Positions 18,812 to 25,664 of a DNA stretch of 64,000 nt are shown here, piece by piece. The stretch spans positions 20,156 to 84,155 of the forward strand of contig MAAS01000021.1 in NCBI GenBank assembly GCA_002162755.1. Direction: 5' to 3'. Under the pieces are notes generated by a model that saw nothing but the letters and a program-made list of their open reading frames with translations, did not search any database and was not told the origin of the DNA. The DNA comes from Gammaproteobacteria bacterium 50_400_T64. GTDB lineage: Bacteria; Pseudomonadota; Gammaproteobacteria; Pseudomonadales; Porticoccaceae. Numbering within the stretch: the stretch's first letter is position 1; every line of letters begins with the position of its first letter. The position numbers and the translations under genes were made by a program.

Positions 18812-20713
18812 ATGCCCCTACTTCGACTCGACAACGTTAGCCTGCACTTCGGCACCCGCGACCTACTGAAAACGGTCGACCTGACCCTGCGTAAAAACCA
18901 GAAGATCGGCTTGCTGGGTCGTAATGGCGAGGGTAAAACCACTCTGCTTAAGCTACTCGGCCAGCGCATTCAGGCCGATAGTGGTGACTACTGGTTGCGC
19001 CCCGGCTGTAAAATCGCCTGGTTGGAGCAGGACCTGCCCGATGCCGACGAGTCCTCGGTTTACGACGTTGTCGCCAGTGGTCTCGACGATGTCGGTAGCT
19101 TACTTGCCGCCTATCATCACAGCATTAACGACGGCGATATGGACACCATGGCGCGGGTTCAGCAAGAGCTTGAAGCTAAAGACGGCTGGCTACTGCAACA
19201 GAAAGTCGACACCATTATCAGCCAGCTTGAACTGCCCGCCGATGCGCTGATGAAGTCGCTGTCCGGTGGCTGGCGCAAGCGTGTCGCGCTGGCCAAAGCA
19301 CTGGTTACCGATCCCGACATATTGTTGCTCGATGAGCCGACTAACCACCTCGACATTCTCGCCATCGAATGGCTTGAAAACCAGCTTAAAACTTTTCGTG
19401 GCGCACTAATACTCGTTACCCACGACCGTGCCTTTTTGCAGCAAGTGGCCAATGAAATTGTCGAACTCGACCGCGGCACGCTACATGCCTGGACCGGTAA
19501 CTACCACGGCTTTCTGGTGTATCGCGAACAACAAATGGCTGCTGAAGAAAGAGCCAACGCCCTGTTCGACAAAAAACTCGCCCAGGAAGAAGTGTGGATA
19601 CGCCAGGGTATTAAAGCCCGCCGCACCCGCAACGAGGGCCGAGTGCGCGCCCTGAAAAGCCTGCGCGCAGAACACTCCCAGCGCGTCAGCCGCCAGGGCA
19701 AAGCCGACTTCCGCATTGAGGCCGGTGGCAGCTCCGGCAAAATTGTTGCCGAACTCGAACACGTCAGCCACGCCTTTAACGGCAACCCAGTGATCGACAA
19801 TCTGTCACTGAAAGTGGTGCGCGGCGACCGCATCGGTTTTGTCGGTGCCAACGGCGCGGGTAAATCGACCCTGCTGAAAGTACTGCTCGGCGAACTGATA
19901 CCGCAAAAGGGCAGCGTCAAACTCGGCACCAAAATGGAAGTCGCCTATTTTGACCAGCTACGAAACCAGCTCAATCCCGAACAATCCCTACTCGACAACG
20001 TATGCGGTGGCCGTGAATTCATTACCATCAATGGTAAAGATCGCCACGCCATTAGCTATTTAGGTGACTTTTTATTCAGCCCCGAGCGTGTGCGCCTGCC
20101 GGTCAAAGCCCTGTCGGGTGGCGAGCAAAACCGTGCTATTTTGGCCAAGCTATTTAGCAAGCCCGCCAATATTCTGGTGCTCGATGAGCCGACTAACGAT
20201 CTCGATATCGAAACCCTTGAGTTGCTCGAAGAAATTTTGCTCGAATTTGACGGCACTGTTCTATTGGTCAGCCACGACCGGGAATTTATGGATCACACCG
20301 TGACTCAAATTCTCACCTTTGATGGCCAGGGCAAAATCAGCGCACACGTCGGCGGCTACAGCGACTGGGTGGCCAGAGGTGGAAAACTGCAGGCCGAAAG
20401 CCAAACCACAAACCCAGCAAGCTCCACCTCTATAAGCGATGCCGAGCCAGCAACGACAGAAAAGAGCAGCCCTTCAAAAACGACAGCGCCTAAAAAGAAG
20501 CTGTCCTATAAAGCGCAACGTGAACTCGACTCACTACCCGCTTTAATTGAAGAGCTAGAGAATCGCCAAAGTGAATTGGAAACCATCCTCGGCCAGGCAG
20601 ACTTTTATAGCCAGGAGAAAACGGCGCAACAAGTCACCCTTGACGAAATGTCCGCCCTCGCAGAAAAACTCGAAGCGACCTATGCCCGCTGGGAAGAACT
20701 CGATGCAGACTGA
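18812..20713 (+). CDS. uup: ABC-F family ATPase Uup
   Basis: Soluble ABC-F protein with two ATPase domains and no membrane part. Uup-type proteins act on ribosomes and influence transposon excision. The 633-residue product has Walker A GRNGEGKTT and signature LSGGWRKR in domain 1, and GANGAGKST and LSGGEQNR in domain 2. The two Walker B segments read LLLDEPTNHLD and LVLDEPTNDLD. A charged linker rich in Ser/Thr/Lys (about 525-565) leads to a C-terminal coiled coil of about 70 residues, the DNA-binding domain of Uup. It follows hslU by 47 nt and may be co-transcribed. Confidence 0.93.
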   Translation: MPLLRLDNVSLHFGTRDLLKTVDLTLRKNQKIGLLGRNGEGKTTLLKLLGQRIQADSGDYWLRPGCKIAWLEQDLPDADESSVYDVVASGLDDVGSLLAAYHHSINDGDMDTMARVQQELEAKDGWLLQQKVDTIISQLELPADALMKSLSGGWRKRVALAKALVTDPDILLLDEPTNHLDILAIEWLENQLKTFRGALILVTHDRAFLQQVANEIVELDRGTLHAWTGNYHGFLVYREQQMAAEERANALFDKKLAQEEVWIRQGIKARRTRNEGRVRALKSLRAEHSQRVSRQGKADFRIEAGGSSGKIVAELEHVSHAFNGNPVIDNLSLKVVRGDRIGFVGANGAGKSTLLKVLLGELIPQKGSVKLGTKMEVAYFDQLRNQLNPEQSLLDNVCGGREFITINGKDRHAISYLGDFLFSPERVRLPVKALSGGEQNRAILAKLFSKPANILVLDEPTNDLDIETLELLEEILLEFDGTVLLVSHDREFMDHTVTQILTFDGQGKISAHVGGYSDWVARGGKLQAESQTTNPASSTSISDAEPATTEKSSPSKTTAPKKKLSYKAQRELDSLPALIEELENRQSELETILGQADFYSQEKTAQQVTLDEMSALAEKLEATYARWEELDAD

Positions 20714-21160
20714 AGCGCAGGCGATAATCGCTATATAGCCTCGCACCAGCCCTTCCGCTTAACGGACTGTTGGAACTCTACTGACCCGGCCATCTGCTGC
20801 GTCGGCTAGAGTGCCTGCTTTTGGTAAAACCAAGCTCAAAGTTCTCATTTACACGAGCACCAAAAGTAGGCCTCACGAGAGGAAGCCCTCTTTGATATCC
20901 TGCATTGCCTAAACACCTAATCTTATCGCCCTTACCTCCTCCACCGCCTAAAAGCGCCTAGAGCCTGCCCCATGAGCGCAGTAAGTGCTTTGGGTGCTTT
21001 TGGCCATGGCGTCGCCCACTTTTTCGCTCAATTTTGCCTTGTTTCCGGCTCGACTCAGCAACCTGTTAAAGCTCAAAAAAATCAGCCAAATTGACACCCA
21101 GCCCCCTGCTCGCTTAAGGTGACGGGCTACCCATCCAAACAACCCATTGTGGAGAAACTC
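20714..21160. other. Gene-free 447-bp interval between uup and the MaoC gene
   Basis: No credible coding region is seen. The stretch holds one clear structure, an imperfect inverted repeat at 20814-20870 (listed separately). The rest (20,880-21,150) has no obvious promoter or tRNA. The GTG at 21119 opens a longer MaoC frame, but the ATG at 21161 with a GGAG-type ribosome-binding site is the better start. Confidence 0.5.
20814..20870. repeat. Inverted repeat of about 57 bp, possible small mobile or palindromic unit
   Basis: The arms CCTGCTTTTGGT (20814-20825) and ACCAAAAGTAGG (20859-20870) are inverted complements at 11 of 12 positions and enclose 33 bp. There is no T-run on either side, so it is not an intrinsic terminator. 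It may be one copy of a genome-wide intergenic repeat; only one copy is in this window. Confidence 0.45.
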
Positions 21161-21676
21161 ATGCCAAGCTCTGTTGAAATTGCACCCGGTCGTTATCGCG
21201 AATCTTACGGTCGCTACCTCGAAGACTTTAAGGTCGGCGATATTTACGAACACCGCCCCGGCCGCACCATTACCGAGACAGACAACACCTGGTTTACCCT
21301 GCTCACCATGAACCAGCACCCCCTACATTTCGACAAGGAATACGCCAAGCACAGCGAATTCGGCAAAATACTGGTGAACAGCACCATGACTCTGTCGATG
21401 GTTGCCGGTATGAGCGTCTCCGACGTCAGCCAGAAAACCATCGCCAATTTGGGCTGGGACAAAATCAAAATGCCCGCACCCGTTTTCGTCGGTGACACCA
21501 TTTATGCGGAGTCAGAAGTACTGGAAATTCGCGAATCAAAAAGCCGACCCACCGCCGGTATCGTGACCGTTAGAACGCTGGGTAAAAACCAGGACGACGT
21601 GGTGATTATGGATTTTGTACGCTCTATGCTGATTCCTAAAACCGGCCATGCCGTGGACGACAAAGCTAACTACTAG
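21161..21676 (+). CDS. MaoC-family hydratase, mesaconyl-CoA-hydratase-like
   Basis: A 171-residue single hot-dog domain enzyme. The N-terminal half shows GRTITETDNTWFTLLTMNQHPLHFD, here split as GRTITETDNTWF then TLLTMNQHPLHFD. This resembles the beta-methylmalyl/mesaconyl-CoA hydratase branch of the MaoC family. The usual hydratase Asp-His motif (DxxNPLH) is altered, with NQHPLH in its place. APVFVGDTIYAESEVLE and the final VRTLGKNQDDVV fit the family. The ATG at 21161 with a GGAGAAA ribosome-binding site is preferred over the GTG at 21119. An acyl-CoA dehydrogenase gene follows after 123 nt, so the pair probably acts in short/branched acyl-CoA metabolism. The exact substrate is unknown. Confidence 0.8.
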   Translation: MPSSVEIAPGRYRESYGRYLEDFKVGDIYEHRPGRTITETDNTWFTLLTMNQHPLHFDKEYAKHSEFGKILVNSTMTLSMVAGMSVSDVSQKTIANLGWDKIKMPAPVFVGDTIYAESEVLEIRESKSRPTAGIVTVRTLGKNQDDVVIMDFVRSMLIPKTGHAVDDKANY

Positions 21677-21799
21677 CTGCAAGCGCTTTAAGTAACACCC
21701 GGCTGTTAATCACTCTTATTAACAGCCGCATCACCTTTTCCCATTCCCTACGGCTCGGGCCAGTCATCGCCCTCGCAGCCACCCAAAACGAGAATACCC

Positions 21800-22945
21800 A
21801 TGTCAAACGAAGAAGAAACCCTCATCCTCGACAGCGTTAACCGCTGGTTACAACGCGATGTCGCCCCCTACGCCCACGATCTCGAACAGGCCGATGAATA
21901 TCCCCACGCTATGGTCGAGCAAATGAAAGAACTCGGCCTCTTCGGCGCGACGATTGACCCGGAGTACGGCGGCCTTGGCCTCAGCGCTTCCACCTATTCG
22001 AAAATCGTAGCCGCCGTGGCTGAGGTGTGGATGTCGCTATCGGGCATTTTCAACTCTCACCTAATTATGGCCCGCTGCGTACAAAGCTTCGGCACCGAAG
22101 AGCAAAAGCAAAAATACCTGCCGCGCTTTGCCACTGGCGAACTGCGCGGCGGCATTGGCCTCACCGAACCCGATGCCGGTACTGACTTACAGGGCATTCG
22201 CTGCACCGCCAAAAAAGATGGCGACTACTATATCGTCAACGGCTCAAAAGCCTGGATCACCAACTCCGTTGAAGGCAGCGTGATCGGCCTGCTGGTTAAA
22301 ACTGACCCCAGCGCCACACCGCCCCGTAAAGGCATGAGTATGTTTATCGCCGAAAATGGCGAAGGCTTTAATGTCAGCAAAAAGTTGAAAAAACTCGGCT
22401 ATAAAGGCATCGATACCGCCGACATCAGCTTCGACAATTATCGCGTACATAAAGATTGTCTGATTGGCGGCGTTGAAGGCAGAGGCTTTTACAATGCGGT
22501 TGGCGGCCTCGAACTGGGTCGCATCAACGTTGCGGCTCGCGGTGTCGGCGTCGCAACAGCCGCATTAAAACAGGCAACAGCCTATGCCCAACAACGCAAA
22601 ACCTTCGGTAAACCCATTTGCGAACATCAGGCAATACAACTGAAACTCGGTGAAATGGCCACCCGCACCGAAGCCGCTCGACTACTATTGGAACAAGCCG
22701 CCAAGGCCTTTGACAGCGGTGAACGCTGCGATATGGAAGCCGGTATGGCCAAGTACTTCGCCACCGAAGCAGCAGCCAAAAATGCCGACGAAAACCTGCG
22801 CATCCATGGCGCTTTTGGTTACTCCTGCGAAGCCGACGCTGAACGCCTCTACCGCGATGCACCGCTAATGATTATTGGCGAGGGCACCAACGAAATGCAG
22901 CGTATTATTATTTCGCGACAGCTGATTGAGCGTAACCCGATATAG
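21800..22945 (+). CDS. Acyl-CoA dehydrogenase
   Basis: FAD-dependent alpha,beta-dehydrogenation of an acyl-CoA. The 381-residue product has the three family domains: helical N-terminus (PEYGGLGLS), the FAD/beta domain with GGIGLTEPDAGTDLQG and AWITNS, and the C-terminal helical domain. QQRKTFGKPICEHQAIQ is the second acyl-CoA dehydrogenase signature. The C-terminal IGEGTNEMQRIIISRQL provides the catalytic-loop Glu in the position used by medium-chain and glutaryl/isobutyryl types. It lies downstream of the MaoC hydratase, which suggests a shared oxidation route; chain length cannot be assigned by eye. Confidence 0.92.
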   Translation: MSNEEETLILDSVNRWLQRDVAPYAHDLEQADEYPHAMVEQMKELGLFGATIDPEYGGLGLSASTYSKIVAAVAEVWMSLSGIFNSHLIMARCVQSFGTEEQKQKYLPRFATGELRGGIGLTEPDAGTDLQGIRCTAKKDGDYYIVNGSKAWITNSVEGSVIGLLVKTDPSATPPRKGMSMFIAENGEGFNVSKKLKKLGYKGIDTADISFDNYRVHKDCLIGGVEGRGFYNAVGGLELGRINVAARGVGVATAALKQATAYAQQRKTFGKPICEHQAIQLKLGEMATRTEAARLLLEQAAKAFDSGERCDMEAGMAKYFATEAAAKNADENLRIHGAFGYSCEADAERLYRDAPLMIIGEGTNEMQRIIISRQLIERNPI

Positions 22946-22962
22946 CTCTTTTAATTGGGGTC
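22945..22962 (+). repeat. RAYT-element left-end-like sequence, copy 1
   Basis: An 18-bp stretch immediately past the acyl-CoA dehydrogenase stop, ending TTAATTGGGGTC, matches 23575-23592 at 17 of 18 positions. It contains the AATTGGGGTC core found at the ends of REP-associated transposase elements. This copy lacks the following GAATTAA. Confidence 0.6.
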
Positions 22963-22983
22963 AAGGCACGAATGGCACTGTGT

Positions 22984-23283
22984 TTAGGGCGGGCTTAGAT
23001 TTTTTCTGATCCAGTTAGGGTCTCTGCGATTATCGAGAATGGCATAGACCTTAATAACGTCACCTTCGACCCGGTAGTAAATAGAAAAAGGGAAACGCTT
23101 CGCTTGCAGGCGATGGTATTTATCGAAAAACAGCGCATGAACACCGCCATAAATATGCAGGGAGTCGATATCTGCCATCAGGGAATCGAGGAAATAATCG
23201 CCTATACCTTCGGACTGACTTTCATAGAAGCGGTGGCCATCCAGCAATTGTTGCTCGGCAATAGAGGATAACGCGATCTTCAT
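22984..23283 (-). CDS. RelE/ParE-superfamily toxin
   Basis: A 99-residue protein with the ParE-like toxin layout: N-terminal helices (SSIAEQQLLDGHRFYESQSEG), then KRFPFSIYYRVEGDVIKVYAILDNRRDP, the beta-sheet core with the Arg-rich C-terminal strand. The gene overlaps the upstream antitoxin gene by 4 nt (ATGA), the usual type II toxin-antitoxin arrangement. Members act as mRNA endonucleases or gyrase poisons. The active-site residues needed to choose between them cannot be assigned by eye. Confidence 0.82.
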   Translation of the reverse strand: MKIALSSIAEQQLLDGHRFYESQSEGIGDYFLDSLMADIDSLHIYGGVHALFFDKYHRLQAKRFPFSIYYRVEGDVIKVYAILDNRRDPNWIRKNLSPP

Positions 23284-23498
23284 GAAATTTTATTGCGGAT
23301 ACGCTGCTTGGCGGTCTCCCAGTCGTCAAAGCTCTCCTCGCCTCGACCGATTGCCGCTGCAATGACTTCCAACGCTATTCCGTGCCACGCGGGGGGCTGA
23401 ATCTCTTGCTCAGGCTGGTTAAGGTCATCCCAGATGGTCTCCATTGCCTGGAGTTTTTCTTCGATCGTCATCTGCTTTAATGGCAACGTGATGTTCAT
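23280..23498 (-). CDS. Addiction-module antitoxin (putative addiction module component family)
   Basis: A 72-residue acidic protein. The pattern QMTIEEKLQAMETIWDDL at the start, PPAWHG in the middle and FDDWETAKQRIRNKIS at the end is typical of the short antitoxin family often annotated as addiction module protein (Unstab_antitox). These are paired with ParE-like toxins, as here. It is first in the two-gene operon and overlaps the toxin start by 4 nt. An AGGAG-type ribosome-binding site lies upstream on the minus strand. Confidence 0.83.
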   Translation of the reverse strand: MNITLPLKQMTIEEKLQAMETIWDDLNQPEQEIQPPAWHGIALEVIAAAIGRGEESFDDWETAKQRIRNKIS

Positions 23499-23574
23499 TT
23501 CACTTGCTCCTTGATACGGGTTTCGGGCGTAATTGTTTGGTTGATAAGCTACTCTATCATTTTATTAAATTGGT

Positions 23575-23592
23575 GCTCCTTTAATTGGGGTC
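23575..23592 (+). repeat. RAYT-element left end, copy 2
   Basis: The sequence ending TTAATTGGGGTC is followed by GAATTAA and lies directly after the stop of the transposase gene. It is an inverted, shortened version of the right end near 24361: the right end on the minus strand reads GGGGTCAGACTCGAATTAA, whereas here AGACTC is missing. It forms the left terminus of the transposase unit. Confidence 0.65.
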
Positions 23593-23595
23593 GAA

Positions 23596-24306
23596 TTAAC
23601 TACCCTTTTCCTTAGCTAGCTTGACCTTAGCCGGTCGGCCCCGAACTTTCGGTGCCGACCGTCGACCCGACAAACGCTCCACCTTATCCCGAAACAAGCC
23701 ATCACCTAATGCCCAACCCTTGTTCGTCGCCTCGCGAATAGCATCAATATCGACCTTGCCCAGATTAGCCTTGAACAATTCACGATAAGCGGCCTGCCGC
23801 AGTGTAGAATTATTCCCCAGGCGACCATACAACTCATGTCCTTCAAGCAGCCCACTTGCCTCACCCTCTGCATTAACCCGATAACTGCTCCAGGGGTACT
23901 CATTAGGGTGTGCAACCATATTCGCCCGCAGCGGATTCAACTCGATATAGCGCATGCACGTTAGCAAATAGCGCTCACTATCGATAAGCGTCGCCTTATA
24001 GCGGCCCTCCCACAAAGTACCTGTCCGCTGATACTTGTAATTAAAATGCTGCACGTAACGCCGCCCAATAGATTGCAAAGTTTTGCCAATACTCTGCGAA
24101 GTCTGCGGTGTCACCAGCAGGTGAACATGATTGGTCATTAACACATAACTGTGGATAGCCAAGCCCTGCCTCTCTGCAGCCTCCTGTAGGCACTCCAGAT
24201 AAAAGAGATAATCCCGCTCTACCGCAAAAATCGGCTCTCGATTATTGCCCCGTTGAATAATGTGCTGGGGCTGCCCCTCAACAAAATATCGTGCTAATCG
24301 CGCCAT
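23596..24306 (-). CDS. REP-associated tyrosine transposase (RAYT, Y1_Tnp)
   Basis: A 236-residue member of the IS200/IS605-related RAYT family, domesticated or mobile single-strand nucleases linked to REP palindromes. The metal-binding HUH motif is seen in NHVHLLVTP. The catalytic Tyr is expected in GRRYVQHFNYKYQRTGTLWEGRY. Family blocks ARYFVEGQPQHIIQRGNN, MRYIELNPLRANMV and YPWSSYRVN are intact. The C-terminal 50 residues are basic. The frame appears complete and uninterrupted, so the enzyme may be active. It is surrounded by several copies of its end sequences and by a truncated duplicate of its own start. Confidence 0.93.
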   Translation of the reverse strand: MARLARYFVEGQPQHIIQRGNNREPIFAVERDYLFYLECLQEAAERQGLAIHSYVLMTNHVHLLVTPQTSQSIGKTLQSIGRRYVQHFNYKYQRTGTLWEGRYKATLIDSERYLLTCMRYIELNPLRANMVAHPNEYPWSSYRVNAEGEASGLLEGHELYGRLGNNSTLRQAAYRELFKANLGKVDIDAIREATNKGWALGDGLFRDKVERLSGRRSAPKVRGRPAKVKLAKEKGS

Positions 24307-24689
24307 AACACACCCAATACATAAAACTTAAAGAGGTTGAAGCTAACACGGGTGGCGACTTTAATTCGAGTCTGACCCCTATTCTTTCCAATACTCTGCG
24401 AAGTCTGCGGTGTCACCAGCAGGTGAACATGATTGGTCATTAACACATAACTGTGGATAGCCAAGCCCTGCCTCTCTGCAGCCTCCTGCAGGCACTCCAG
24501 ATAAAAGAGATAATCCCGCTCTACCGCAAAAATCGGCTCTCGATTATTGCCCCGTTGAATAATGTGCTGGGGCTGCCCCTCAACAAAATATCGTGCTAAT
24601 CGCGCCATAACACACCCAATACATAACACTTAAAGAGGTTGAAGCTAACACGGGTGGCGACTTTAATTCGAGTCTGACCCCTATTCTTT
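24086..24689. repeat. 302-bp tandem duplication of the RAYT start and right end
   Basis: Bases 24086-24387 and 24388-24689 are consecutive near-identical copies; only two differences were found by eye (TGTAGGC versus TGCAGGC and AAAACTT versus AACACTT). Each unit holds the first 74 or so codons of the transposase gene, its upstream region and one right-end sequence. The near-identity implies a recent event. Confidence 0.92.
24388..24608 (-). pseudogene. Truncated RAYT gene copy
   Basis: This is the second unit of the 302-bp tandem duplication. It reproduces the transposase start, including the HUH motif NHVHLLVTP, and is identical to the intact gene through QSIGK. At the duplication joint it runs into upstream sequence and reads about 30 unrelated residues before a stop at 24294. 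The catalytic Tyr and the C-terminal two thirds are absent, so no active enzyme can be made. The start aligns with that of the intact gene at 24306 plus 302. Confidence 0.88.
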
Positions 24690-24736
24690 TTTCTTTTTTG
24701 TGCACTTGGAACCTGATTCCACCTCATTCCACCAGG

Positions 24737-24770
24737 CAAAAAAAAGCCCCGGCACTAGCCAGGGCTTTCT
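24737..24770 (-). terminator. Rho-independent terminator of pilA
   Basis: Inverted repeat with arms around 24743-24753 and 24758-24768 (AAAGCCC pairing with GGGCTTT, one internal mismatch). On the minus strand it is followed by about eight T. It lies 77 nt beyond the pilA stop and is in the correct orientation for pilA. A RAYT right end (24794-24820) separates it from the stop codon. Confidence 0.85.
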
Positions 24771-24846
24771 TCAAGAGAAGAGATCAGTCTTAGTTAAATC
24801 GAGTCTGACCCCTATTCTTTTTTACCTATTCATTTACTTCTTTTTC

Positions 24847-25290
24847 TTAGTTTGCCTTACAAATATTAGTTGCAATACACCCAGAGCCAGCATTAGTCCA
24901 ATTTAACTGACCAGCAGTAAACGACGGCGTAAGAACATAAGTATCCGTGGCCAAAATACCATTTGCTACCGCTGGTGTCATTGTGATAACCCCATTGACA
25001 ACGGCTGCAGCGCCTACCAAGTCACTGCCCACAGCTGAAAGCGCTGCGCTTACAACACCTTGCTCGCCAGCTGCGCTATCACAACTAGCTAAAACGCCAC
25101 CTGCTTCTTGCGCACAAAGCTCAACGGCCGTTTTCAATCCACTGCTTAAGCTGACCACCTCTGTATATCGAGCACGCTTGGTATAATCCTGATAAGCCGG
25201 CAGTGCGACCGCCGCCAAAATACCAATAATCGCAATAACGATCATTAATTCAATCAGTGTAAAACCTTTTTGTGTGTTGTGCTTTTGCAT
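24847..25290 (-). CDS. pilA: Type IV major pilin PilA
   Basis: Major subunit of the type IVa pilus. The short leader MQKHNTQKG is followed by [18 protein letters not shown], so PilD would cleave after Gly9 and methylate Phe10; Glu at mature position 5 is present. The mature part is about 138 residues. Four Cys are present, two in the C-terminal segment [12 protein letters not shown], as expected for the D-region disulfide, and two in the middle. The start at 25290 has AGGAG eight nt upstream; the frame extends to 25311, but that would give an overlong leader. Divergent from pilBCD. A sigma-54 promoter lies upstream. Confidence 0.93.
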   Translation of the reverse strand: MQKHNTQKGFTLIELMIVIAIIGILAAVALPAYQDYTKRARYTEVVSLSSGLKTAVELCAQEAGGVLASCDSAAGEQGVVSAALSAVGSDLVGAAAVVNGVITMTPAVANGILATDTYVLTPSFTAGQLNWTNAGSGCIATNICKAN

Positions 25291-25354
25291 GGTGAATCTC
25301 CTGGGTAACATGCTAGAAAAATAAAGTATGAGAGTTGCTCACAAGATGAAATAA

Positions 25355-25370
25355 TACAAACCCCATGCCA
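25355..25370 (-). promoter_or_regulatory. Sigma-54 promoter of pilA
   Basis: On the minus strand this reads TGGCAT-5 nt-TTGTA, one mismatch in each half from TGGCAC-N5-TTGCA and with the invariant GG and the correct 5-nt spacer. Transcription would start near 25343, giving a leader of about 50 nt before the pilA ATG. PilR, the sigma-54 activator encoded at 7696-9096, is the expected regulator. Confidence 0.75.
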
Positions 25371-25664
25371 ACTTTTTATTATTTATCACAATCAACAGGT
25401 TAAAGAAAAATCCGACTAACTATCCCGATATCAACACAGAACAAATTGGACTAAATATGACAAAATGTGTCAATTGCTATCAACATTCAACACTTGAACT
25501 TCTAAAAAACATACCCCACTCCTGACGCCAAAATGGCACCTCTACCTCATAAACACAGCTTACGGCTTGAAGTTTAAGCGCTTTAGAATAGACTCCCTTA
25601 TATTGAAGCAATGCCTAGCTATCTGTCACGACGCTTTTACTAAACGAACTTTTCTGAGTAAACA
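25371..25664. promoter_or_regulatory. pilA-pilB divergent control region with candidate PilR site
   Basis: AT-rich, with no coding potential. At 25458-25472 lies a palindrome TGACA-5 nt-TGTCA, about 120 bp upstream of the pilA start site. This fits the TGTC-containing PilR sites known upstream of Pseudomonas aeruginosa pilA in motif and distance. The part nearest pilB shows no promoter I would defend. One candidate enhancer is seen; others may exist. Confidence 0.5.

Larger units (their letters stand above)
24361..24820 (-). repeat. Three copies of the RAYT right-end sequence
   Basis: A 27-bp sequence with core GAGTCTGACCCCTATTCTTT occurs at 24361-24387, 24663-24689 and 24794-24820. The first two are identical, and the third has one mismatch. 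All are in the same orientation. The third lies about 105 bp away from the second, between the pilA stop codon and the pilA terminator. Confidence 0.85.

Noticed and set aside
20948..21319. 123-residue minus-strand open frame across the intergenic gap and MaoC start
   Set aside because: Overlaps the well-supported MaoC gene on the other strand, has no ribosome-binding site and no recognisable protein features.
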